A stretch of DNA of 64,000 bases from Viscum album (taxonomy: Eukaryota > Streptophyta > Magnoliopsida > Santalales > Viscaceae). The stretch is from contig OY728119.1 in NCBI GenBank assembly GCA_963277665.1, positions 315,910,206 to 315,974,205 on the forward strand, read 5' to 3'. This document shows positions 1-10,833 of the stretch, piece by piece. Below the pieces are notes generated by a model. It was not told where the DNA came from. It did no database searches and was given only the letters and a program-made list of their open reading frames with translations. Position numbers and translations under genes: made by a program. How positions within the stretch are numbered: the first letter of the stretch is position 1; every line of letters starts with the position of its first letter.

Positions 1-862
1 TATAGGGATTTTATGGGTTATTGAGATGAGATCATGTATGAAGTTCCATGATACGTGACCTTAGTGAGAGGCTTGACCTGTGGGGTAGGTGGTCATACCT
101 AGTGACCCTTTTGTGTAACTTAGTTTATAGGAAACGTGAAAGGGAATTGTGATATGACCTAGTGTTTAGTGATTCAGATCCTTTTCAATGATCAAGGGAA
201 CCTCACAAGAGGGGATGGACCATGTATTCTTAGTTCTTTTTAAGTAGTAATCACAAGAAGGTGATTTTAGTTGTTTGATTAATGCACTATAAGTTCCATA
301 AATTATGATAATGGGACTGACCTTAAAAGGGTAGGACCATTCATTTGTTTGACCCTCTTGAAGCAATTGACGTTTGAAAGGAACCTGAGTGCGTCTAAGC
401 ATATAGTTGGGCTTGAAATGGGTAGGATTTTGGGACTTTAAATGATAGCATATGGGATACTCTTAGCTTATCAAGTTTACATGTCTTGGAATATGATCTA
501 CCTAATTGAGGGAGTATGAATCACATCTGCATGATTTGGGTTTTAAAGATTGGGAATGGTTCTATGACCGATCAAGGTTCATCCTTGAGGAAAGCATCAA
601 GGGTTAACATGATAGGTGAGTGTGTATTGGGAGGAGTGTCATGAATGTTTGGAAAAGGGGTCTGATAAGTTTGTACTCATGGAGCGGTATAAGTGAATCC
701 ATATAGTGGGGATTGTTCCATTTTCCATCTGATGGAATGAACCTCAATAAGATTCAGTTTTGGGGGTTTCTAAGGATGAAATTACTAGGATCTAGGAATA
801 TATAATATTTTGTGAGGGTACTCGATTATGTGCACAACAGTCACATCTAGTCATTACATGTG
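1..862. other. Unassigned flank left of element X
   Basis: This is moderately AT-rich sequence with no ORF I can match to a family and no recognisable repeat shared with the rest of the window. It lies outside the inferred left edge of element X, so bases 858-862 (ATGTG) would be one copy of X's target duplication; the other copy is beyond the window. It may be part of another unrecognised transposable element. Confidence 0.5.
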
Positions 863-1659
863 TGTTTCCGGCGCTTTCTCCAGGGCACGCGTGTTCGTCT
901 CATTCGGGGATGAGAGGCGCGGTTTTTGTTGCGCTGAATTCCCGCTTTCCAAAGGAGGGCAACATCCTCTTCTTATTCAAGGACATCTACTCCATGATCG
1001 AAACGAGATGATGGGATGTCGGTTCTTCCTTCCGTGGATTCATCCTCAGAACTCATCACCTAGTCTGGGTCTCCCTCATAGACTTAAGACGTTTGTTCAT
1101 GAAACTCTTCCTGGCGTCATATCTTCATGGACACCAGTTAATTACACTTCGCCTATCAGGACATTCCAAGGGGTCTGTTCAGGGCAGAAACCTTTGGTTA
1201 GGGGAGTAGTCATGTTGGGAATCACTGGTGTGTCTGGATACTGGGGAATTGGAATGTCTATCATTGGCCACTTATTATAGGGCTTCTCGAGGGCGTGGAA
1301 GCCCAATGCATACCACATCGAACGTGGGGAATCATATTCCATGGTCATGTATTTGAGGTTTTCCTTATCTTCCCATGTTTAACACGGGGAATGCCGCAGG
1401 TTTAACGTCTAGCAGAGATGGACCGGGATGATCAGAACACTTACTAAAGTGGATCAGATGGAGGAACCCCCTTGAGGGAACACCAATACTAGGGCCATTG
1501 AGTGGGTGGCCTCCTGAATGTGGTTAGTTGGAATGGGGAATGGGGTGGAATGATCCCACTGGGATGTGGCGGACTAGGTAATAATCAGGATGGATGATGG
1601 AAGGTTTCGTGATGGGGGTGGTGAATGGAATGGAACCGTCATGAGGGTGACAATGGTTT

Positions 1660-2960
1660 TGGGCTTGATCCTCAAAAAGGATTCCTATGTATCCCCATGG
1701 TAGGGAATCAAAGTCCACGTAGTTCATCTGATGATGGCTTGTGCCGATTGGGGGTATCAATGGATTACCACTAGATTGGGACATAATGTCTTACCATTGG
1801 ATGGGGTCACAACAGATTACCACTGGATGGGGTTCACAGTTTAATGTCATGCAGGATGGGGTCGAACCGACGTGAAGGCATTTGGAACTTCTGGGTGTTG
1901 GGCTTGAACCTCGTGGAGGCTTCCTACGCAACTCACCTTGGAAAGGATCAAAGAACACATAGTTCCAATGGTGGAATTTGGGGATTACGCTCTAAGGAAG
2001 CCCAGGGTGTTGGTGAACCGACGTAGAAGAGGACCTGGGGTCTAATGGTTATTTGGCTTGAACCTCAGGGAGTCTTCCTACGTACCCTGCCTTGGCAAGG
2101 ATCAAAATCCTCATAGTTCGGATGGGGAATTTGGGGATTGTGCTCTAAGTCGACCCAATGAGTTGGCGAACCGATGTGAAGATGGTCAGAATGACCGGTG
2201 TTGGTCTTGAACTTCAGGGAGGCTTCCTATGTACCTTGCCTTGGCAAGGATCAAAGATCTCGTTGTTCGGATGGTTGGGAACCGACGTGATGGTGGACCT
2301 GGGGTCCAATGAGTGGTGGTCTTGAACCTCATGGAGGTTTTCTACATACCTTTCTTTGGAAAGGATCAAAGACCTCATAGTTCATGTGAAAAGGGGCAAT
2401 TTAACTGACATGAAGGGGTGTCGGGACTACTGGATGTTGGGCTTGAACCTCACGGAGGCTTCCTACCTACCTTGCCTTAACAAGAATCAATGTCCACTTA
2501 GTTCGTAAGTGTGGGAACTAACGTGAAGGGGGTCAGAACTAATGGGTGGTGGGATTGAACCTCGGGGAGGCATCCTACGTATCTTACCATAGCAAGGATT
2601 AAAGACCTCATAGTTCAGGTGGTTGGGTGTGGGGATGAAACTCTAGGCTTCCCAGGGTGTTGGTGAACCAACGTGAAGATGGTCGGAACGACCGGGCATT
2701 GGTGGGATTGAACCACAGGAATACTTCCTATGTAAACTGCCTTAGCAAGGATCAAAGATCTCATAGTTCGAATGGTTGGGAGTGGGGCTTACACTCTAGG
2801 CTGTGAACCGACGTGAAGATGGTCGGAATGATCGGGTGTTGGTGGGATTGATCCTCGGGGAGGCTTCCTACATACCTTACCTTAGCAAGGATCAAAGACC
2901 TCGTAATTCAGGTGGTTGGGTGTAGGGATTACACTCTAGGGTTCCCAAAGAGGATGTCGG
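1660..2960 (-). repeat. LTR central tandem array, X copy (about 8-9 units)
   Basis: Degenerate units of roughly 113-155 bp. Each has, on the plus strand, a block like TTGAACCTCAGGGAGGCTTC, then a CTTGCCTTGGCAAGGATCAA block, then an AACCGACGTGAAG block. Unit anchors (the GGATCAAAGA block) lie near 1945, 2100, 2245, 2364, 2483, 2596, 2745 and 2887. The A LTRs have about five units of the same array. The AACCGACGTGAAG block resembles the PBS of element A. Confidence 0.8.
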
Positions 2961-4307
2961 GATTGGTGCTTACTCTAAGCCCATGTGAGTCATGCTCGGT
3001 GTGAGAAACAAGAGGAATCAGAGACCTGAAGATCACTTCATGAAAGGAGCGTCAGTGGGAAGTGGAGTGGGTCTTACACGTGATCGTAGCTCTGAGAGGA
3101 AACAGAGGCTTATACATGGTTAGCAGCCCGAAGAGGTTGGGAGTTACTCAAGGAGGGAGGCCCATTGGCAACAAAGGGCAGCAGGAGAGGGATTTGGGAC
3201 CGAAGAAAGGAGAAGCACGGTTCCCCATCCCACCCTTTGCTAGCCCTAGGGACTGAAGAAGGAAGTAGAAGTAAGGATGCTCCCTCCTACAAGAAATATA
3301 GAGGCTTATACTGAGATGGTTTCCCTTTCCCCGTGGAAAAACTCCACTCCCATAAGGATGATTTCATCCCCTATGGAGACTAGTGGGCGTGGAGAATGTC
3401 CAAGGTGGGGGTACCCCATGTGCGAGGCACGGGGCGAGGTCATAGTTTGACCTCATGTGCTGAAGATGAACGTTCTTGGCAGTTTATGGTCCTGTAACTC
3501 GGGCGAGGTGGGTTTTCTCCACACCCCTGGGACATACATAACTGGTACCCTCTGCACCTTCTGGAAGGGAAGGCATTAGCAATTCCGTAGCGAGGGGGTG
3601 TCACGGAGCGAACCATCGAGGGGGTCCAAGTTATCATGACTATGAGAAGAAGCAATGTCCATTAGCATGCCTATGCAAAGAAGAATGATCTGAAGCAACA
3701 CAATGGGAAATATCCTCCAAGGGACTTTGAAATCACATCATGCCATCCTGGAGGGATCCACAGGAAAAGGAATTGCAAAGCAGAGGGGTTCATAGGCATG
3801 GTCCTTGTTAAGCTATGTTGCTCCGCATGGCAGAGGGAACTTGCGAAGGGGTGGGATTTGCGAATTGGGGTGCCTTAGCCTATGCATAGGGTAGAGGTGC
3901 ATATGGGAGGTCCTTCGCGAAGTGTAAATGCATTTTCAAAGCACTGCCTCATGGAGAAAAGGTTCCTCATAAAGCAAGGTGTCATGAAGCAATGTGCTTT
4001 GTGATGTACAGTGACCCTGCTATAGCATAAGAATCATGTGTACATGAAGGGTGTATTGTGAAGCATAAATGCTCTGTGATGACTCGGGTCCCCTTGGGGA
4101 TCCCCTTCCTTTGCGAAGGCCCTTAGGCTCCACGAAAGGCATCCCTCTCGTAAGAGGGGATCAAAACGAGACAAAGGGGAGGCCATTTGCAGAGCAGAAG
4201 TAACTCTCATAGCACATGGTTCGCAAAGCAGATGGGTGATTTGTGATTCGGTAGCTTGGAAGTCAAAAGGTTAGATTTTCCATCCCCTAAACTTGGCGGG
4301 AGGCCGA

Positions 4308-4315
4308 TATTTATA
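4308..4315 (-). promoter_or_regulatory. TATA box of the X LTR
   Basis: The minus strand reads TATAAATA inside a context like that of the TATA boxes in both A LTRs (10826-10833 and 56474-56481). Its conserved place in three LTR copies makes it the likely LTR promoter TATA element. Confidence 0.65.
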
Positions 4316-4380
4316 GGGGAGAGGTGCCGTGAAGCAGCACTCGCTCGGCGCGAAGAAGAATTTGTTTTCTCCATAGTGTG

Positions 4381-4873
4381 TCACCAACGTCAAATGTGGT
4401 TGTGGATCGTTAAAACCTCTTTAATTCATAGTGGGTCACAAAAGTCATGGGTTGTCACGGAGCATTACCACCTCCTTGTTTCGCGGCGAGTCGCGAATGT
4501 CAAGGGTGGTCGTGGAGCATTACCGCCTCCTTGTTTCGCGGTGGGTCGTGAATATCAAGGGTGGTAGTGGACAGTTACCACCTAATTGATTCGTGGTGGT
4601 TCGCAAACATCAAGGGTGGTCGCATAGAGTTACTACATCCTTGCTTCGGGGTGGGTCGCAAACGTCAAGGGTGGTCGGGGAGCATTACCGCCTCCTTACT
4701 TCGCGGCGGGTCGCGAATATCAAGGGTGGCCGCAGACTGTTACCACCACCTTGCTTCACGGTGGGTTGCAAATTTCAAGGGTGTTCATGGAGAATTACCA
4801 CCTCCTTGATTCAAAGTGATTCGTGAAAATCAAGGGTGGTCATGGTGCATTACCGCCTCCTTGCTTTGCGGCG
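4381..4873 (-). repeat. LTR U3 tandem array, X copy (nine ~55-bp units)
   Basis: Nine head-to-tail units of about 55 bp, each with a core like ATCAAGGGTGGTCGTGGAGC followed by TTACCGCCTCCTTG and a TTCGCGGTGGG tail. The equivalent array in both A LTRs has only about four units. Being upstream of the LTR TATA box in LTR orientation, the units are candidate U3 enhancer repeats; this role is inferred from position only. Confidence 0.8.
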
Positions 4874-4962
4874 GTGCGGTGTGGCCGGTTCTCTACGAAT
4901 GGGCTTCGCGAGGCAGCTTTCGGTTTGGTGTCGTCTTATCCTCCCCACATTTTGGCATAAAA

Positions 4963-4977
4963 AATTCCCCCCCTCAG
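4963..4977 (-). other. Polypurine tract of element X
   Basis: The minus strand reads CTGAGGGGGGGAATT immediately before the LTR, matching the tract at 56077-56089 in element A. It would prime plus-strand DNA synthesis and marks the internal edge of the 3' LTR. Confidence 0.75.
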
Positions 4978-5157
4978 ACTTGGATCTGCATAGAAGTCAA
5001 TGGTCAATGTCTGAGGGTCAATTGCAAAAATCCTCGGTCGTTCGCGAAGATACATTGGGAAGAGGGCTCACCATGTGGGAAAGCGAAGCTCTGGCCGGAT
5101 GCGCTGCGAAGCAGGCTTTGGCCAGGACGCACCACGAAGCTTCGAGGGTCCCCGGAC

Positions 5158-5166
5158 TATAAATAG
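5158..5166 (+). promoter_or_regulatory. TATA box of the antisense PMD ORF (X)
   Basis: TATAAATAG lies about 300 bp upstream of the inferred ATG at 5459 and points toward the PMD ORF, opposite to element X itself. The same arrangement is found in A (55891-55898). Upstream in both copies are two imperfect direct repeats of a GGCCGGATGCGC-type block followed by CGAAGC. Conservation between two separately decaying copies supports a real promoter. Confidence 0.65.
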
Positions 5167-5458
5167 GGGACCTGAACATTATTTTTTCTCTTTTTGTCTC
5201 CATGATTTTGGACTTTAGATCTCTAGATTCATGAAGCTCCGCATACTCTGTGATTGCTCTTCGTGAATCGGGACTTCGCTCCATGGAACACAGTGAGTTT
5301 TTGACTCAGCTATAGCCCTTCGCGATCTCGTACTTGAAGGCATGATCAGGAATCCATGAATGGGCTTCACAAACTCTCTCCAAAAATTTTCTTCGTGAAC
5401 GCTCTCCAAGAATGAGCTTCGTGAACCAACCTAAAAATCGTCCAAGTTCAAAAACTGA

Positions 5459-8400
5459 ATGTCTCAGTAAGAATTTGTCGAGGGGGTTCTTGCGGATGCT
5501 GTCCAAAAGGATGAGATGGAGAATAGTCTAGGTCTGTGGGAGTTAGTCCATAGCCACTCAAACCATAGTTGATTGGTGGAGCTGCTATCTGAGAGCCAGA
5601 AGAACTACCCGCTCTGTAGGAGGTTACCCTTATATGGATTCGGGATGAGGGATGACGTATTCATCCCTGAATCAAGCAGGGACGAACCAACATACTGGTT
5701 TAGGAGCACGATGTGCCAGTGCTGATGGTTCAGGGGGGCTGATGGCCATGCTCGGGAGGATTTCACACCCATCAATGTTGATTTCTTATACAACCACCTG
5801 AATAACGTCGATGGGAAGTCGTTTCAGCTGGAGACGTCTCCTCCTCTGTACCACAAGATACTGAAGGCAGCTTTGAGGAACCCAAGGAAGGGGTGGTCTG
5901 AGGAATGAGACCTACACCCGGGCGGCAACTTCACATACAATTGGGCCTCAGCCTACTGGGTAGGCGCCTCATGTGAGGAGTTTATGGCTGAGCTGAGGAG
6001 AGTGGGTTTGTATGAGACAGAATGGGCCTCTCAATTCCACATATATCCACCGAAATAGTTGATTACATAGCTATTGAGTATATGGTCTTCGAGGACCAAT
6101 ACCTTCCACTTACACCATGGGGAGGTCGGTATTAGCTTGTGGGATGTCCACCTGATCTCAGGGGTCCCAATACTAGGGCTGATGTACGACGAATTCCTCC
6201 CTTTCATGAGTGCGTGGGAGGATCCAGAGCAAATGCCACGACTGGAGATGGCACTGATGGAGCTTGTTCCTGGGGAAGACAAGGAGGCAGCAAGGGATGT
6301 CCACTTCAGGCGGTGGTTCAAACAATTCATGAACTTCTGAGAAAATAGGCAGTTTCCGATGACGTCTCAGACTTTTCCAAAGGGGGCTCAATGGGGCAAG
6401 GAATACTCATACTGGTGGGTTTTGAGGGATAGCCAATGGAAGACATGGGGATTCAGAGTTAGCACTGAGCAACAACCAATAGTTAGGTTGGCGGCGTTCA
6501 TCGCGGCTCTGATCTATGGTTGGATCCTACCAGTGAGGGATTCCAACATTGGAGTACGACCAAGCACATTCATCATGGCATCGACCTTGGCAACAGGAGG
6601 GCGGGTCAACCTAGGAATCCCGATGCTCTCCAAGCTGTATAAGGTGTTGTGACATGTCAGCGAGGGAAAAAGGCCGTAGAGGGTATGTGGGACATTCCAC
6701 CTTTTGTATGGGTGGATAACAGCACATATCATGGGGGTTTACAAATACCAGAACCCTATCTCTCCTCCGGGATCAAACTTCCACCCATCAATCCTAAATG
6801 CTTTTGGGAACTTTCTAGCCACGATGATCGCACCGTTAGTTCTGGACCAAGTGTGGAGGGTGGAGGAATTCAATTTCCACCCATCTCTGTTGCTGATGGG
6901 GGGTATTTACTGATGACGGTCGGGGGACGGAAGAGCACCAAGCCTATCTCCTGGCCTTTCGAGGTGGATTCCTCGTGGAGAGGGTGGACCTTGAGCCCCT
7001 TTGTGAGCCGTATACCCCACACCAGTTTTCAAGGAAATTCCGATGTATCCAGTGACTTACACCACATGTCTATCTGGATGTGTGCTATAAAGAACACACA
7101 TGCGTGATGAGGCAGATGTGGCTCATGTTCAAATAGAAATATGGGAAAATGTCGAACGAGTTGCATCTGCCGACCTCTATCCTCGGGCTGGCAAATAAAT
7201 ATGCCCAGAGTTGGGAGGCGGCTTATACAGGAGAGATGCTAAAGAAACCATCCATTATGGTCGGTGATGGGGAGCTTTACTGGCCTTGGGGATGGGGCTG
7301 GAATGTATCATGGGTATCCCGTGGTGGCGGGGTTACTGTGGAGGCGAGGCCCACACTAGTTGAAGGTGAGGTAGCAGCCATAGATCCAGTAGTGGTAGTG
7401 GACCCGACGGTTCTAGAAGAATAGAGCCATCCAGAGGGGAGGCAGCCGAGAGGATTCCGTGGGATACCTACCCAGGCTCTGGGGAAGCGGCTGCACTATA
7501 TCGACATACCGGATGATGCTGTCTTCCTAGAGGCCTGGGAAATCTGGGAAGTCAGCAGGCAATTACTCGGCCCCACTGAGTTGTGGCAGTACCTAAACCG
7601 TCTTGGGATGGATTTACCGGGGATAGGCCCTATCCAGGCCGTTATTATGGTGCCCTAGACAGAGGCAGAGCGATACCTAGAAGAGCTGGAGGACTTTGTG
7701 CATTCCCGGGGTGCCCCTCGTCCAATGACAGATCGAGTCAAAGTGTTTCTCGATCGCACTACTCTCCCGCAGTTGTCGGCTACTGATTTGAGAGAACACT
7801 TCCCTCTGCTAGAAGAATCAGAAGATTCCTCCTAGGGAGACGAGGCCGGGAGAGGGAGCCCATTAGAGGAGGGAGAAGTTGGAGGTCAGGACTCGGATCT
7901 TGAAGAGTTCGACGAGGACCTTGAGGTAAAAATATGAAACCCCCTTCTTCAAGAATCTCTTTGAGGTCATTCCAGACTCCTTGTTAACATCTGAACCATG
8001 CAGGAGGGTCTTACATACAGAACTCGTTCTCATCCTTTAGTGGATGCAGATGCGGGACCTTTGGGATCCATGCCTGTCGTCGCATCTATTGTTGTGTCCA
8101 GTGGGGCTAGGACACCTGAGGTGACCCCTCCAAAGTTTTCAGACCTTCCGACCATATAAGTGCAGCCACGCTTCGGGGTCCCGATGACATCAACCCAAGA
8201 GAGATACCAGGGATTTGATCTATGTGTGTCCCCTCTACCAATTTTATGACTGTCATCCCTTAACCATTGTTACCGAAATCCATGTCTCTTTTTGGAACGT
8301 AATGTTCTTCAGATGGTGTGGGTCTCCTTGGTGAGGTCGGTTGGGGCTTATTACAGCGTCATTCCTAGGGGAATGAAAATGATCATGGAGGCGGAGCACC

Positions 8401-9217
8401 AAACTGGCCAAGCGGCGACACTCCCGATTACTGATGGGATCGTCAGCGGGGCTGAGCCTGAGATCATTGAGGTGGGGTCTGATGATGAGGACCGTTCGGA
8501 TAGCCCTAGTCCCACCACGCCTGATCAAACACTAGACATGGACCCTGCTGAAGAGTTCATGGGGGCGTTCCCCACGTATGAGACTTCCAATCATGCCGAC
8601 TAGTATGAGACGACCACTGATAAAAAGGATAGAAAGATAGTTCTTCACCGATCATGGAAGCTGATCATGAACTTTATCAATGACACCCCCAAGCACTATG
8701 ATTGGATGAGATGGACAGGCTTCTCTCTCGGATGCGCGAACTATGTGCTGGGGGAGTGAATACCCAGCATCCCCACATGCTCGTCTGAGATTTTATGGCA
8801 GAAAATATTTGAGAGTCTGATTGTGGCCTCGGTGTGGGCTGGCAGTAGAGGAAGGCGGTAAACATCAATAGGCTCCTGTAAGTTGAAGATGAGGTCCAGC
8901 GGCTACAGAATTGGGCGGACGAGCACTCAACCTCCCTCAACGCACAATCTGAGCTAATATTGCAATTGAAGGCCCAATTGGAAGAAGTCAAAGAGGGCAT
9001 GAAGCGAGCCTCGGAGGAGATGACCACCGTCTGGACCAATGTGGAGTGGGCCCAGATTGCGGCCATAAAATTGTGCCCTGTCACTACCGAGGACGAGAAG
9101 GAGCTGAACAGGCGGGAGCAACTCCTGGATGCCACCAGCCATAGGGTGCCATAGTTGATACACTATTTTGATGAGTTCAACCTATCCATGGGGGGAGTCG
9201 ACCTCCGGGTACTGTAA
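5459..9217 (+). pseudogene. Antisense plant-mobile-domain ORF of element X (decayed)
   Basis: This extra ORF is antisense to X's gag-pol and lies between the pol spacer and the 3' LTR. The start at 5459 is chosen because the following codons (VEGVLADA, then LGL.ELV.SHS) align with the A copy. The PMD-like core is at about 5950-6650, with motifs YWVGASCEEF, ASQFHIYPPK and GISLWDVHLISGVPIL. A middle region follows, then a GT-AG intron (7926-8003), an acidic stretch (EVGSDDED, near 8476) and a coiled-coil tail (LNAQSELILQLKAQL, near 8937). In-frame stops begin at codon 4, and one frameshift lies near 6890-6935, probably in a G run, so it cannot be translated whole. PMD is a plant transposon and retroelement domain also found in some host genes; its biochemical role here is unknown. 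Homology to the A copy is certain; function is not. Confidence 0.75.
7926..8003 (+). other. Intron in PMD ORF (X copy)
   Basis: A 78-bp GT...AG interval starting GTAAAAATATG and ending CCATGCAG. It falls between whole codons (phase 0). The exons on both sides align to the A copy, whose own 77-bp interval sits at exactly the same place, while the interior is poorly conserved. Confidence 0.7.
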
Positions 9218-10441
9218 TGATTACAAACCCTCACACTTACTTTCATTCTTTGATGGTTTGATTCCATAGAATGTATGAGTTCTGTTGTTTATATTGGTTT
9301 ATTGCATCCTCATGATGTTCGCGGGGTGTCCAACGATCATTCCCTAAGCTCACGTGGGTCAGGCTCGATGTGAGAAACAAGGGATGACCACCTTATCACC
9401 CTATCCAAACGTAGGAGTGAAAACCAATCTTTTGGAATCCAGGGTTTGAACAACCGGTCTAGATTTTCAGGAGGAAATGGGAGAGACCTGACTGGAGAAT
9501 GAAGCTCTCATAATAGCCAAATTACCATTTTACCAGTGTGATCGTGTGCATGAATGGGGTTACTCTAGGGTTGCTAGATTCAATCCGAACAGATGGGAAT
9601 GGAAGGTGTGAATCACGATACCCCGGATTTGGAACATTGTGGGGGTGGCATGACAATAAAGAATAACTATTGACTGCATTCAAAACAGAGTATCCTTATT
9701 GTGTTAGCCTGGAGTGGGGATAGAAAATGAGGGTCGACCGCTGACCATGTTCAAAACATGGGGCCCGACTCAAAATGTCATCTGTTATTATTCCAAAACA
9801 TTGGCCCAGGACAATAGGCTGGCCATAGGCTAAGCATCGATACTGTTAGGGGGTTTCTTTAGACATGAAAGATGAAGATGGTCCGCATAAGGGGTACACA
9901 AAGCGTGGATTGTGAATTGATGGTTTGTTCGAATAGAATCCAACACTCGAAATTACGCCACTGTGGTGGGAGAACATTAGATGGGTTCATCAGTCTGATT
10001 ATGGATCATTCCTTCTTGTAGCCAGGACCTCTCGGGTGAGGGAGCTGTCACTTCCCAATGTCATCGTGGGGTATCCTGAACTTGTTCAGGGCAAAGCCTC
10101 AACTACATGGTTCCCCACAAGGGGTCAGGACAGGGGGCCAGAAATGAGGAGGAATAGGATTTATGATTCCTGGGGTTGGAACCAAGGTGAAATGCATGGG
10201 TGTCTCTACATATCCCATGAGGATGGGAATCAACCCATACGTAGGTCTTGAAGATGTCGTGCAGTTTAACGTCTTGTGTTAAGGAAGCAAAGTAGTCTTA
10301 GTCTATGGTCATAGAGCTCGAACCATGGATGGCAGGAAACATGGGAGGCACATAGTGGGGTAGTTATAAAACCCGACATGAATGGGAACCTAGGGTTTCA
10401 GCCACCACATGTTCCATGGAAAGGTTTTAGATCAAGAGACC
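9218..10441 (-). repeat. Element X pol-PMD spacer, part 1
   Basis: Non-coding. It contains degenerate copies of the spacer modules also found at 39084-51912 and 59168-63346, including the conserved CCCATGAGGATGGGAATCAA block near 10203-10248 and a GTGAGAAACAAGGG block near 9370. It ends at the element A insertion point. No gene is seen. Confidence 0.7.
10437..10441. repeat. Left target-site duplication of element A (AGACC)
   Basis: AGACC abuts the 5' LTR; GGACC (59168-59172) abuts the 3' LTR. They differ at one base. Removing A and one copy restores a continuous spacer repeat that matches other units: the reverse complement of about 50440-50560 runs through the same position with GGACC, which suggests the left copy has mutated by G to A. 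Confidence 0.65.
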
Positions 10442-10545
10442 TGTTGGTGCCAAAATGTTGGACAAAAAGAATGAAGAAAGAGAGGCCCCACGACCTGCCT
10501 CGTGAATCCATGGCACGGAGTCCCCGCAAGCAATGAGACCGCCGC

Positions 10546-10768
10546 GAAGAATAGGAGGTGGTACGCTCCACAAATGCCCCTGATGTTCGCGAGCCCACCA
10601 CGAAGAAAAGGAGGCAGTACACTATGCAAATTCCCCTGACGTTTGCGAGCCCGCCACGAATAAATGGAGGATGTATGCTCCGCGAACTCCCCTGACATTC
10701 GCGAGCCTGCCACGAGGAAATAGAGGCGGTACACTTTTCCAACACCCTTGACACTCGCGACCCACCCC
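10546..10768 (+). repeat. LTR U3 tandem array, 5' LTR of A (four ~56-bp units)
   Basis: Four head-to-tail units with a GGAGGCGGTACGCTCCGCGAA-type core followed by CCCCTGACATTCGCGAGCC. It is homologous in reverse complement to the nine-unit array of X (4381-4873). It lies upstream of the TATA box. Confidence 0.8.
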
Positions 10769-10825
10769 GAAGCAACCAAAGCCCTCTTAGCGCCGTGTTA
10801 GCTGTACTCCACGGTGCCTCTTTCC

Positions 10826-10833
10826 TATAAATA
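10826..10833 (+). promoter_or_regulatory. TATA box, 5' LTR of A
   Basis: TATAAATA in the context CCTATAAATACC, conserved in the 3' LTR (56474-56481) and on the minus strand of the X LTR (4308-4315). Likely core promoter for the genomic RNA of element A. Confidence 0.7.

Larger units (their letters stand above)
863..4961 (-). repeat. 3' LTR of element X
   Basis: This is the reverse complement of the two LTRs of element A. The left edge (plus-strand TG at 863) corresponds to the LTR terminus ending in AAACA. The right edge is set by the polypurine tract at 4963-4977, beyond which homology to the A LTR stops; the exact last base is uncertain by a few bases because the first bases of the LTR are degenerate. 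It is about 1 kb longer than the A LTRs because two internal tandem arrays have more units here. Short ORFs inside it look like frame accidents of the repeats. Confidence 0.75.
863..10441 (-). mobile_element. Element X, left part (Tat-like LTR retrotransposon, interrupted)
   Basis: This is the 3' half of a minus-strand Ty3/gypsy element: 3' LTR (about 863-4961), polypurine tract, an antisense PMD ORF that therefore reads on the plus strand, and the first 1.2 kb of the spacer that separates pol from that ORF. The order mirrors the complete element A. The rest of X resumes at 59168 after the insertion of A. Assignment rests on LTR homology in reverse complement (for example 842-1000 against 59020-59165), on PMD ORF homology, and on the repeat restored when the insertion is removed. 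Confidence 0.75.

Noticed and set aside
828..1280. 150-codon ORF inside the X LTR
   Set aside because: It overlaps LTR sequence also present in A, where the frame is not kept; it has no domain.
4256..5166. Overlapping ORFs in the X LTR
   Set aside because: They are read across the 55-bp U3 repeats in more than one frame.
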